A DNA stretch of 58,514 nucleotides, from assembly GCF_020091585.1 (NCBI RefSeq), contig NZ_CP083584.1, forward strand, positions 1 to 58,514, in the 5' to 3' direction. A program made the translations under genes and the position numbers. The notes beneath the pieces are model-generated. The model had not been told where the DNA came from, did not search any database, and was given only the letters and a program-made list of their open reading frames with translations. This DNA is from Kovacikia minuta CCNUW1. Its GTDB lineage: Bacteria > Cyanobacteriota > Cyanobacteriia > Leptolyngbyales > Leptolyngbyaceae. Numbering within the stretch: the stretch's first letter is position 1; every line of letters starts with the position of its first letter. Below are positions 50,734 through 58,514 of the stretch, one piece after another.

Positions 50734-50795
50734 AAGGCTTCTATCGCCCTTGTAGTCGGCATCCCAGGCGATCTCACTCCTTCAATTAGCGTCCC

Positions 50796-51974
50796 TTATC
50801 GCCGCCGCTTGCGCTGGGAGTCCTGCCCCTCATACGTCTGAGCAATCAACAGCAGGATTCGGTCTCGGTCTCTCCTGACCTTCTCCAAATCACGCAGCTG
50901 GAAGTTTGAGGTCAGAGTCGGCACACCCCCCTGGTCATGCACCAAACGCTTGCCATCCCGGGTGTCAATCTTGGTAAATCCCCGCCGGCGGCTCAGGATA
51001 TACGTTTGCCCTTTCCAATAGTTGCTCTGCGCCAGATTAAGAACCATGTTCGCTGTCGTGATTAACTCCTGAGCGATCGCCTGCTTTTGTTGGTCACTGA
51101 GCGTCTTCAGGTCGGTTTGAGCGCTCAGATACTGCCGCTCTAGCTGCTCCACTTTGTCTGCCAATCGATGGGAGGTTAGACGGCTCTCCCGTTCCTTTCT
51201 AAGGGCAAACTCCTCGTTCTTGGCGTGGGCAACCACGGTGGAGATGGCATCCTGAACCTGAGAGGCGCGTTGGGCTAAGAACTCACTGGCTCGCTGGTGG
51301 TAGTCCTGCACCGATTCCTGCGCCAGGGGCAAAGGCAGTACGAACTCCCGCTCCAGGTCGGGCACCTCAACTTCTCGTTTAATCCGACCGTAGAAGTCTT
51401 GAATGTGCTCATGCTGGGCGATCGTCCCTTTGATGCCCCGCTGCAAGCCCAACGGTTCCATCGCCTCGGCAATCTTGTCCTGCCACTCTTGGAGCTTCTC
51501 CCGGCCCCCAAACCAGTTCTCCCAACTGAGCCAGCCCTTCTCTGGATGAATGGGCACGACATGGGCATGGATGTGGGGAGTGGTCTCATCCAGATGCAGG
51601 ACAGCTGAGAGACAATACGCCCCAAAGGACTGCTGCAAGAACTCGGTGGCCCGGCTGCTAAACACCTCTACCTTCTCAGCGTTGATCGCTCCGGTGGGGT
51701 GATTATCGTGACGAAACCAGGCGGGACTGGCACTCAGAAGGACTTCGCAGACCAGATTCGCATCCGGTCTTGTCTTGCGCTGGGTCGTAGCGGCATTGAG
51801 CATCACTTCCACATGCTCCCATAGGGTCTCGGCACACCCAATCAGCTGACGGTTGCAGGGTGTCTCAGTGGGGTCCGCGTTCCGGGTTTCCTGGCTGCGC
51901 ATACAGTGGTCGCGGGAGGCTTTGACCTGGGCGGGGGATTTCAGTTTGCCGAAGCGGAGGATGGAGTAGGCCAT
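50796..51974 (-). CDS. MobV-type relaxase (Mob/Pre family)
   Basis: From the ATG at 51974 (MAYSILRFGKLKSP) it encodes 392 residues. The Mob/Pre pattern is clear: RFGKLKSPAQVKASRDHCMR near the start (the family's H-x-x-R start block) and the metal-binding histidine box VLHLDETTPHIHAHVVPI, with the H-D-E...H-x-H triad, at about residues 115-130. The C-terminal half is a long charged coil. Relaxases nick oriT and lead transfer or recombination of the plasmid. Codons upstream of 51974 are open but lie across a divergent promoter region. A second, unrelated relaxase lies at 53657. Confidence 0.85.
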   Translation of the reverse strand: MAYSILRFGKLKSPAQVKASRDHCMRSQETRNADPTETPCNRQLIGCAETLWEHVEVMLNAATTQRKTRPDANLVCEVLLSASPAWFRHDNHPTGAINAEKVEVFSSRATEFLQQSFGAYCLSAVLHLDETTPHIHAHVVPIHPEKGWLSWENWFGGREKLQEWQDKIAEAMEPLGLQRGIKGTIAQHEHIQDFYGRIKREVEVPDLEREFVLPLPLAQESVQDYHQRASEFLAQRASQVQDAISTVVAHAKNEEFALRKERESRLTSHRLADKVEQLERQYLSAQTDLKTLSDQQKQAIAQELITTANMVLNLAQSNYWKGQTYILSRRRGFTKIDTRDGKRLVHDQGGVPTLTSNFQLRDLEKVRRDRDRILLLIAQTYEGQDSQRKRRR

Positions 51975-52085
51975 GCCTTTAGGCTTCCCCAAAGAATGAA
52001 CCTGCTTGAAGACAAGGGTGTCAAAATTCAGTGCAATGAATCCTTTAATTGACGCTACATTTGGTCTGGTTTTAGGAAGCATCTT

Positions 52086-52334
52086 ATGGAACAACGGTTT
52101 GTGACCGATTGGCTCAATCAGGAACGGGATAACCACGCCCGCCTACTATCTCAACTCAAGCGCGAACTGGCAGAGGCACGGCGGGAAACTCGCGATCGCT
52201 CTAACCCTGCTTCAAGCGGTCAACCCTTACCCCAGGCTGGTGCTCCAGTGGATAACTCCCCTTCTGATATGACTCGTTCAGAGCGGGTGGCCGGTCAATC
52301 CCCGATTTTGAAGCGGCAGATTCGATACCGCTAG
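52086..52334 (+). CDS. Small charged protein divergent from MobV
   Basis: An 82-aa protein: a coiled-coil-like N-terminus (EQRFVTDWLNQERDNHARLLSQLKREL) and a Pro/Ser-rich tail ending in basic residues (LKRQIRYR). It reads away from the mobV gene across 111 bp. It may be a helper DNA-binding protein for mobilization. A GGAAG ribosome site precedes the ATG. No family is recognised. Confidence 0.5.
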   Translation: MEQRFVTDWLNQERDNHARLLSQLKRELAEARRETRDRSNPASSGQPLPQAGAPVDNSPSDMTRSERVAGQSPILKRQIRYR

Positions 52335-52440
52335 GACTAACACTAGGACTGATCTGACTCCCGGCCTAGCCGTGCCCCAATCCTCATCACAGACCTAAAA
52401 GCGGATGCTCCATTGCCTCATCTTGAAGCTGGCAATCGAC

Positions 52441-52654
52441 AAAGTGTATCGAAAATAACTTTTCTGCTCAGAATTCTGAACAGAATTATCCCCAGACTTC
52501 TGCCCAAACTTCTGCCCGTAATTCTGAGCATCATCATCCCCGAAACTCTGCCCATAAATCTGTCCACACTTCTGTCCCTAATTCTGAGCGGAATGAACCG
52601 CTACAAGTCAGAATTCAGCTTTCTGGAAGCTATAAAGTTTGTCGAAAATAACTT
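52441..52654. repeat. 12-bp tandem array framed by 21-bp direct repeats
   Basis: Eleven 12-bp units (52467-52598) follow the loose consensus CCCAAACTTCTG (for example CCCAGACTTCTG, CCCGTAATTCTG, TCCACACTTCTG). They are framed by two 21-bp near-identical repeats ending TCGAAAATAACTT at 52441-52461 and 52634-52654. Position between the two mobilization clusters suggests a second origin, an oriT accessory region or a regulator array. A four-residue repeat peptide could be read through it but looks non-protein-like. Confidence 0.65.
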
Positions 52655-52677
52655 GGTTGGGTCGAAGGGAACTGTCA

Positions 52678-53751
52678 CTACCCGCCAATGCCACCAAGTC
52701 CTCCTGGGCCATTCCTGCTTTGACCAGAATTAGGGGGTGTCTTGGCTGAGTTTTGCTGTTCTTGCAACGCCCTTAAGGCTGGAAGTTGTTCCTGGAAGTG
52801 ATCATAGTCTGCCTTCGTCAATGGCTCACTGACCTGTATCTGGTCACCCTGGATCCGCATCAGAACACCTCGCCCATCCTTCGCTGCCAGCGTCAATGTT
52901 TGCCCATCATAGGTAATCCGATAGCGTGGCCCATCAGACTCCATTTTGCCTGCAATCTTCTGGGCTAGTTTGATGACTGCTGCCATTTCTCGGCCCCATG
53001 ACTCCCGCTGTAACTTTGCCTCTATCGCTTGCAGTTTCAGAAAGTACTGCTCTTGTCGCTGCAAGTAATACCAATCAGTCTCAGTGAAGGTATCTTTGAG
53101 TTCAACTTTATTACCGCATTGGGTCATCAAGTCACCTCGCCCATCCGTGGCTCTCACAATTAGCGTCTGATCCCTTGGCCGCCATTCCAGATCATAGATG
53201 TGCTCATCATCCAGCAACGTCTGAGCCACTCTGTTGCCATTCTCAGGGTGGGGTTGCCCTGCTACCTGGATCCCCAGGTGGGCAATTCGTGCTATTCCTA
53301 CACGCCATTCCTGGCGTTGCTCCGCTTCCCGTTGTTGCTCTAATTCGAGTTGTTCTAAGTCAGGTGGCTCCTCTGGCATCAACTCCTCCTGTTCACCCTG
53401 GATTGGCATCGAAGTGGGTGATGTTGAGGTGGGAGGTGGGGAGATTCTAGGCCCCTGCTCTGATATCGAAGTGGGTTCCCTTGAGGTCGAGCCTGGGGAA
53501 GCTTCAGCCCTCTGCTCTGATGCGGTTTCTTCTGGCATCGGTAGGGATGATAGTGGCTGGGTTGAGTCAGTTATTGGAGCTGCTGGAACAGGCGGAGCCG
53601 GGCGCTGGGGAGGCAAATCAGTGGACTCGAACTGACTAAGCACAGGAGGTTGTTTGTCATCCCGTTCCCATAGCTGCCAATCCCACTTCAATGGGTTGGG
53701 GAGGAGGTGGTTGAGGGGCATCTGTAACGAGGGGCAACGACTCCAATTCAA
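52678..53751 (-). CDS. Mobilization-associated protein
   Basis: A protein of up to 357 residues. The first 150 residues are Pro/Ser/Gln/Glu-rich and disordered; the start may be the inner ATG at 53721. A folded part follows, with two similar modules: IARIAHLGIQVAGQPHPENG...LIVRATDGRGDLMTQCGNKV and VIKLAQKIAGKMESDGPRY...LTLAAKDGRGVLMRIQGDQI. Each ends in DGRG-x-LM, so it is an internal duplication. The start overlaps the relaxase gene by 95 nt, so the two are read together. It probably acts with the relaxase, perhaps as a relaxosome or primase-like partner. Family unknown. Confidence 0.65.
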   Translation of the reverse strand: MNWSRCPSLQMPLNHLLPNPLKWDWQLWERDDKQPPVLSQFESTDLPPQRPAPPVPAAPITDSTQPLSSLPMPEETASEQRAEASPGSTSREPTSISEQGPRISPPPTSTSPTSMPIQGEQEELMPEEPPDLEQLELEQQREAEQRQEWRVGIARIAHLGIQVAGQPHPENGNRVAQTLLDDEHIYDLEWRPRDQTLIVRATDGRGDLMTQCGNKVELKDTFTETDWYYLQRQEQYFLKLQAIEAKLQRESWGREMAAVIKLAQKIAGKMESDGPRYRITYDGQTLTLAAKDGRGVLMRIQGDQIQVSEPLTKADYDHFQEQLPALRALQEQQNSAKTPPNSGQSRNGPGGLGGIGG

Positions 53752-54928
53752 GGTCTGATTGCCCCTGCTGAGGTGATTCTAAGGGAGCAGTTGAAGGTAT
53801 CTCCATCGCAGCGATCGAGGCACTGTTAGTCTGATCTGATAGGGGTTCTAAGTTGTCCAATAGTGACTGCCCTTCATCATCTTCTTCTGTCTCTTCTGCT
53901 AGCTGCCGCAATGCCAGAGTTTGTAATTCTGGATGGTTCATGATGAGGGAAGGAGCTGGGGCAGGGAAGTCAATTTGGGGTAATGATTCACGCACAACGG
54001 GGCGTTGACAAAGGGCCTGAATTAACGCCCGATCGCGCTCCGGTTCGTAGCTCAAACCCAGATGTTTGACCAGTCCTGGATCACCTTCTCTGAAACTGTA
54101 ACGCGTTCCTAAAGCATGGCCCGTCATCGCAACGCCATCCAGGCTATAGGAGATCCCTTTGCTCTTCTCCGTGCGCGTAAATTGCATCTGCACTTCGACC
54201 CCGTGGGCCTGTGCTTGCTCAATAAATTCGGGCACAGTTTGGCTGCTCGCTGCTGCCTGTTCCAGGATTATTTGTAATTGTTTATGCACACTCATCTGAC
54301 CTGTTTTCAGTTCAGTCTGAGCCTGCTGAGTGGACTCCGCTTTGCGGCCCACTTCCCAGCTATTGGGCTGTACACTTAACCCATACTGACGCTCCAGATA
54401 ACGCAACACAACTTGGGACCGATAGCGGTCATAGGAGGTGGGAATAGCGGTTGTGGTCTCCAGGTTAATCTTGGCAACAACCAGGTGCACATGGGGGTGG
54501 GGTTGATCAGTGTGCCGCACAGCCACATAAAAGTACTTGGGCAACTCTTCCTGGCGAAAGCGTTCAATCGCAGCTGTGAGCTGGGCGTCATTCAATTGGG
54601 GGAGCAATTCCGGTTGTTCAGCACTCAATATCAAGCCCGCTAAATACTGATCAGATAGCTCACTAAAGGCTGCATCATCCAGAGCTTCATGGGGTGGGAG
54701 GGAGAGGGAGATATGGTAAACGGGCTGCTTGATTGGGTTGAGGGCCTGGGCAATTGCAAACCGGGCGGTGGTTTCGGTGAGGAGATCTGTTTGCTCTGCC
54801 TCTGTTAATTCATCCCACTCTACCCAGGCAGCTGCATTGCCACCAATGATGCTCGCACCCGACTTGTTCAGGACGTAACCGAGGGTGGCTCTCGGCGAGG
54901 TATTTTGGTGGATCTTGGCAATCGTCAT
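53657..54928 (-). CDS. MOBP-like relaxase/mobilization nuclease
   Basis: A 423-aa relaxase. The N-terminus has a Tyr in ATLGYVLNKSGA (Y18, the likely nicking tyrosine) and the histidine triad in VRHTDQPHPHVHLVV (H139, H144-H148), which binds the metal. A PVYHISLSLPPHE strand precedes it. The C-terminal third is acidic and Gln/Pro-rich. The start overlaps mobC by 4 nt (ATGA), as in mob operons. It nicks oriT and stays linked to the DNA during transfer. There is no VirB or Tra apparatus in the window, so this plasmid would need a helper. Confidence 0.9.
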   Translation of the reverse strand: MTIAKIHQNTSPRATLGYVLNKSGASIIGGNAAAWVEWDELTEAEQTDLLTETTARFAIAQALNPIKQPVYHISLSLPPHEALDDAAFSELSDQYLAGLILSAEQPELLPQLNDAQLTAAIERFRQEELPKYFYVAVRHTDQPHPHVHLVVAKINLETTTAIPTSYDRYRSQVVLRYLERQYGLSVQPNSWEVGRKAESTQQAQTELKTGQMSVHKQLQIILEQAAASSQTVPEFIEQAQAHGVEVQMQFTRTEKSKGISYSLDGVAMTGHALGTRYSFREGDPGLVKHLGLSYEPERDRALIQALCQRPVVRESLPQIDFPAPAPSLIMNHPELQTLALRQLAEETEEDDEGQSLLDNLEPLSDQTNSASIAAMEIPSTAPLESPQQGQSDLELESLPLVTDAPQPPPPQPIEVGLAAMGTG

Positions 54929-55353
54929 GGGTCTCCTCCACCCCGCAGTTGGGTCTGGATCTCTTTGAGTTGGGTCTGGAGTATCTGGAGGAGTTGGCGG
55001 TCAGATTCAGTTAGCTCGGGGGAGTCCTGTTGGTTGAGTCGGCGCACGGTTTGATTGAGGCTAGTGCTCAGCCCATTGAGGGCAACGATAACCTGCCGAT
55101 CTAGGGATGAAAGACGTTCTTTGGGCTGCCGTCTGGGTAGAGGTCGATCATAGAGTCGTGAGCGGACATAGTCCGATAGCGGGAGGCCCTGCTCCTGACA
55201 CCAGGCTTTCAATGCTTGATGCTCTTTGGCGGGCACTCGACAGGTCAACATTTCGGTCTCAGGCTCCAGCAACGGTGGCAGGATGGGAGCCATCAGTTGC
55301 CTTAATTGAGCCAGGTGGTCCTGACGGTCGCGGGCAATTTCGGGGTCGGTCAT
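54925..55353 (-). CDS. MobC-like relaxosome accessory protein
   Basis: From the ATG at 55353 (MTDPEIARDRQDHL) it encodes 142 residues. The centre carries the RHH/MobC pattern: LTCRVPAKEHQALKAWCQEQG, SDYVRSRLYDRPLP, then the family helix VIVALNGLSTSLNQTVRRLNQQ. MobC melts DNA around the nick site and recruits the relaxase. The frame is open to 55425 but its first residues are probably not used. It is the first gene of the mobC-relaxase operon; oriT should lie to its right. Confidence 0.85.
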   Translation of the reverse strand: MTDPEIARDRQDHLAQLRQLMAPILPPLLEPETEMLTCRVPAKEHQALKAWCQEQGLPLSDYVRSRLYDRPLPRRQPKERLSSLDRQVIVALNGLSTSLNQTVRRLNQQDSPELTESDRQLLQILQTQLKEIQTQLRGGGDP

Positions 55354-55708
55354 CGGGGTCAGGGAAGGGGGGTTCTCCAAGGGGGTTTCCCCTTGGGCGA
55401 GCCGTGGTGGGGTAATACGCCACATAGCTCGCCACCCAGCAGTACGCTCTTAGGGTGCCCATCCCCGACGCTACAATCACAGCCCCCATGTCAATTGTTG
55501 CGGTCTGCTGTCTCAGGGCAGCCAGGAGGGACAGCCAGGGCGGTAAGCCAGCACTGACGGCTACGCTCTCTTTGGCAACTCAGCTGCATCCTGGAAGGCT
55601 TTAAGGGCACAGCTTCATCTATTGGGCGCTACCAGCATTTACCGTAGTGTTTGTTCTGTTCTAATCTCGGGCACTCTAAGGGTAGCTCTCTCACATGGAA
55701 TTAATAAA
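55354..55708. other. Candidate oriT region upstream of mobC
   Basis: This gap lies between divergent mobC and the gene at 55709, the usual place for oriT. A near-perfect inverted repeat (GCTGTCTC...GGGACAGC, about 55508-55534) and the block CTCTTAGGGTGCCCA (about 55446-55460), whose complement loosely resembles nick sites of mobilizable plasmids, are visible. Neither is proof. Confidence 0.35.
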
Positions 55709-56059
55709 ATGACAAAACCGAAAACACCAAAGGCTAATCAACCGCCCTTCCAGAAACCCGATCATGAGGCTGCATCCGCTGCACTCAAATTGATGGCTGA
55801 GACGCCAAGAAATATCCCGCCTGAAGAGTTAGTGCAAAAGGATTATGATGTCCTCTCTAAGTGTTTGAGGAGAGGTTATAACTACACCAACATAGCGAAC
55901 ACCTATGGTGACAACGGTATTAAAGTGACAGCTGCGAAACTGAAGCTAGAGTTCGAGAAACAACGCGACCAGAAGCAGCAGGAGCAGGAACAGCAGGAAA
56001 CACCCTCAGAAGTGCCGACCAGCTCATCGGCTGCATCTAAGCTGGTGAAGCGCTCGTAA
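55709..56059 (+). CDS. Small plasmid protein, possible mobilization helper
   Basis: From the ATG at 55709 (MTKPKTPKANQPPF) it encodes 116 residues. A helical core (ALKLMAETPRNIPPEELVQK) is followed by an HTH-like unit (VLSKCLRRGYNYTNIANTYGDNGIKV) and a long Gln/Glu coil tail. It reads away from mobC, the usual position of a second relaxosome protein such as TraK- or MobB-like helpers. No specific family is recognised. The frame extends upstream without a better start. Confidence 0.6.
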   Translation: MTKPKTPKANQPPFQKPDHEAASAALKLMAETPRNIPPEELVQKDYDVLSKCLRRGYNYTNIANTYGDNGIKVTAAKLKLEFEKQRDQKQQEQEQQETPSEVPTSSSAASKLVKRS

Positions 56060-56089
56060 TGGCTCTAATGGCTCTAATGGCTCTAATGA
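56059..56089. repeat. Three tandem copies of ATGGCTCTA
   Basis: The 9-bp unit ATGGCTCTA repeats three times plus ATG immediately after the stop of the preceding gene. It is likely slippage; a downstream frame starting here is Met-Ala-Leu repeats and is not considered a gene. Confidence 0.6.
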
Positions 56090-56765
56090 TAGTGGGGCGA
56101 CTTCAACAGCTGGTGGCGCTCCCACTTCAACAGAAGCGGCCTGAGAAATGGCTGAGGTTGGTTTCCCGATACCCCTGGAACCTAGCCCCATTCTCCTGTC
56201 CCCAATCAGGGGTGAGATTGGGTTTCTTTGCCGTCCTGTTCTACTTGGTCTTCTGTGGGTAGAAGCGATCGGTTGCCCTACCCTTCGAGTCGCCCCAATG
56301 ATGGCACCGAATTTCCCCCCAAAAAACAACCCAGCTTGCTGGTCGAAACTGGGTCGAACAGCTATCTGTAATGTCGGGGATTAGGACTCTTGCCTGCCTC
56401 AAAGCAGTTCAATCGGTGGGGTAAGTTTGGCGTCAAATGGGCTTAGAATCTTGTGGTCAAAGATGCCCTTTAGACTACACAGGGTGGGCACAAAGCTCTC
56501 GCTTCTTTACCCCTTCCTAATGGGCTAATCAGCGTGCGATCCGAGGTCAATAATGTATCAGATTAGGGTTGGTTGGGCTGGGTGTAGATGATGGGTTGCC
56601 AGCCGCCGCAGGGCGATCGCCTTCCTGACAGAACGGGCTGCTGCTCTGTCTGCTCTCGCTATTAATAACTAACCGTTAAAGTCCCACTTTAATCAGGAAG
56701 AGCGTTCCTTCATGGGGGAGCGCTTTTCTGTATTGGGGGGACTCAGTTTGCCAGCGGGCGGCCAT

Positions 56766-56798
56766 GAAAAAGCCCAGTCCGGTGAGGGAGGACTGAGC
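56766..56798 (-). terminator. Rho-independent terminator, minus strand
   Basis: On the minus strand GCTCAGTCC pairs with GGACTGGGC (9 bp with one G-T) across a 9-nt loop and is followed by TTTTT. It lies about 265 bp past the stop of the P-loop ATPase gene (57061) and would end that transcript. Confidence 0.75.
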
Positions 56799-56884
56799 CA
56801 AAGCAGGGCTGTGGTATTTGAGGGTGAGACCGGCTCTGGGGCTAACTGGTTCAATCAGGTCGAGCTGCCATTTGACGGTTGCGG

Positions 56885-57060
56885 GAACCGCTCCTTACTT
56901 CCTTGAGGAATTCAAGCAAGGAACTCCTGAGGAATTGAGGAAACGGTTATGGGGCAGGGGATTCCTTAAATTGCTCCTTAAGGAGTGAGGAGTACAAACT
57001 TAGCCGTTCCTCGTAAGGAGTGCCATCTTTATCCTTCCTCGTTCCTTAAGGAATAAGGAG
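56885..57060. repeat. Cluster of TCCTTAAGGA-type palindromes
   Basis: Within 180 bp there are at least six variants of (T/C)TCCTTAAGGAG or its halves (CTTGAGGAATTC, CTCCTGAGGAAT, TTCCTTAAATTG, CTCCTTAAGGAG, CCTCGTAAGGAG, TTCCTTAAGGAA). This is a third repeat array in the replicon region, with a different motif from the other two. It could bind a regulator or replication protein. The rest of 56.1-57.0 kb holds no gene I can support. Confidence 0.6.
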
Positions 57061-58514
57061 TTAGAGCACTTTGATATACTCCTTCTGCGTCCCTACGCCA
57101 GGCTGAATCTCAATCAACCGCTTCTGCTGCAACAACGCCAGTAAGGCATCGATCTGCTCCGCCTTCAACTCGTTGCCGTTGACCTTAATTAATTTACGCA
57201 AGCTCTGTTTAGCCTTATAAACTGAAATCCCGTTCTTGTTCCGCAAGTACGTCACCATCCGCTGGCAGATGCTCTCGGTTATCTGAAATGATTCCGCAGG
57301 GATGGGGTGGGATTGGACCTCAAAACGGGACTTGGATGGGAGTGGGAATCGTTCATCCTTTGGTTGGTTGGGGTCTATCACACCGGGTTCATCTACTGGG
57401 CCGATCGCTCCCTCTTCTACCTCCAGTGGTGGTTCATCGTCGATCGCTCCTACTGCCCGCCGAATGCCCTGCCGCACCTCCGCTAACCAGTCCACAATCT
57501 GGTCCCACTGCTGGTTTTCTGGCTGAGTCAGGACCGACGAACTAACCTCAACCGGCTTCTCAAACTGAAATCGAAACTCCGTCCCATCGGGCAGCCTTAA
57601 CGTTCCCTTGCCTGTGGAAATCGTGTGCCCGGTAATGGGGTCAGGGATGCCCTTATCTAAGAGCAGTTTGACCAGCGCGGCATCCTTGCGGTCAGCCCCA
57701 TTCTTTAATCCGTAATCCACCAGCTTATCCCCATGCAATCCGAATACCGGGGGTAGCAATACCTTTCGACTTTCGGTGAGAGAGGACAGGGAGAAGGGTG
57801 TGCAGCTTATCGGGGTTGACATTCCCACACCAGTTGGTTTGTTCGTCGCAAACACAATGTCATCGCCCGCCCCGCTGCTGCCAACCGATCGCGGAACTGG
57901 TCTGCCGTTAAGCCGGATTGAGCTCCTTCACTGTAGCGGCGTTTGATCTCGGTGGGGTACCAATCCAGGAAGGTTTCCACGGCTGCATAATCATGTCCCG
58001 CGCCAATGATCTCAAACCCTTCCCAGTCTTTAGGCATGGCGTGGGGGTTGAGCACCTGCACCTGTTGGCCATCCGCCTGCTTCCACTGGGCAATCAGCTT
58101 TAGGACCGTCGATTTCCCGCTCCCCTGCGCCCCAATCACCGCCACCGGCGCATAACGAAAGTGCTGGAAGAGGGCGTGCAGGGGTTGGGCACCGTCTCCA
58201 ATGACCGGTGTGGTTGAGGTTGGGTCTATTGATGTCGTTGCAGGCTGGATCAGGGTCGGGCAATGCTGCCATCTGGGGGGTGACCAGGTCGGGAGCCAGG
58301 ACGATCGCCGGAGGTTGGTTTGTCTTCAGATCGGCTGGCTTCGGGTTGGGCAGCTTGGTGTGGAGGTATTCATCGGCTTCGCCGCTCAGGGGATGCTCCC
58401 ACTCGTAGGCAAAGCGCGTCTGCCGCAGAACCTCTTCGTCCCCAAACTGCAATCGATAAGCCTTGAAGTCATCGCCCTTGAGAAACGGAGCGGCGATCCG
58501 ATTAGCTTGAATCG
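57061..58514 (-). pseudogene. P-loop ATPase gene with two frameshifts, cut by window edge
   Basis: Three colinear frames make one protein. From the window edge to about 58250 one frame reads APFLKGDDFKAYRLQFGDEE and RFAYEWEHPLSGEADEYL. Next, to about 57875, another frame has LHALFQHFRYAPVAVIGAQG followed by SGKST (Walker A) and FEIIGAGHDYAAVETFLDWY. The first frame then resumes with DDIVFATNKPTGVG to 57061, ending in a winged-helix-like region (LRNKNGISVYKAKQSLRKLI). The two shifts cancel. It resembles plasmid-borne DNA-translocating or segregation ATPases, but the exact family is uncertain. The gene is either decayed or affected by sequence errors. A terminator follows at 56766. Confidence 0.65.

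Noticed and set aside
52441-52654. CRISPR array
   Set aside because: Units are 12 bp, degenerate and without unique spacers; no cas genes are in the window. The same reasoning excludes the 11-bp array at 49862-50020.
52413-52733. 106-codon frame over the 12-bp array as a repeat protein
   Set aside because: The Leu/Ile/Pro four-residue repeat is only the translation of the array and the frame has no ribosome site.

Overview
The window reads as part of a mobilizable cyanobacterial plasmid or a plasmid-like genomic region. The octamer GCGATCGC (HIP1) and shorter forms recur throughout, and many proteins are of typically cyanobacterial kinds: Uma2/DUF820 nuclease, DUF928, CHASE2 fusion, DUF2887/Rpn nuclease, and a NucA nuclease with its NuiA inhibitor. 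ParA/ParB, an AEP-type primase, an HU protein, iteron-like repeat arrays and two unrelated relaxases with a MobC point to a replicon. There are no rRNA, tRNA or obvious housekeeping genes. I worked from sequence alone, so family names rest on visible motifs.

Layout. 1-2.4 kb: minus-strand operon of membrane and unknown plasmid genes plus a MerR-like regulator. 2.5-4.7 kb: two ribbon-helix-helix proteins sharing an upstream operator-like motif, three tiny genes, a Uma2 nuclease and an unknown gene. 5.1-6.7 kb: AEP primase or replication protein. 7.0-16.3 kb: type I restriction operon hsdR-hsdM-hsdS followed by an AAA ATPase and an HNH nuclease (Septu/PtuAB-like). hsdS is broken by a 120-bp palindromic element. 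16.3-18.0 kb: parA-parB. 18.1-20.7 kb: Rpn nuclease, then convergent nucA and nuiA. 21.2-24.4 kb: small membrane proteins, a short tyrosine recombinase, and an HNH-containing protein with a possible partner.

24.57-32.99 kb is the centrepiece: a complete integron. An integron-type integrase gene faces right. To its left lie an attI candidate and five cassettes, all on the minus strand, each ending in an 83-89 nt attC-like inverted repeat with an unpaired G in the L'' arm. From attI outward the cassettes hold (1) a cytosine-5 methyltransferase plus a putative restriction enzyme, (2) an unknown 151-aa protein plus a toxin-antitoxin pair, (3) an OLD-like AAA ATPase with a TOPRIM-like region, (4) a four-TM membrane protein and (5) a second small membrane protein. 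This is an integron loaded mostly with defence-like genes.

34.0-38.3 kb: a protein with three TIR domains fused to a CHASE2 sensor, divergent from a DUF928 gene. 38.4-39.7 kb: transposon debris (Tn3 TnpA fragment, perfect inverted repeat, palindromic repeat). 39.77-47.04 kb: one giant beta-propeller gene (about 1,891 codons) split by an IS66-family element with a clear 8-bp target duplication. 47-48.8 kb: a gene-poor, repeat-rich stretch. 48.8-58.5 kb: replication and mobilization region with 14-bp palindromes, 11-bp iterons, HU, a MobV relaxase, a 12-bp tandem array, a MOBP-like relaxase with MobC, a minus-strand terminator and a frameshifted P-loop ATPase running off the end.

Taken together, partition, replication and mobilization genes carry several layers of anti-phage or anti-plasmid functions (type I R-M, Septu-like pair, integron-borne type II R-M, OLD-like ATPase, TIR protein, toxin-antitoxin). 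Several genes have been eroded by small mobile elements.
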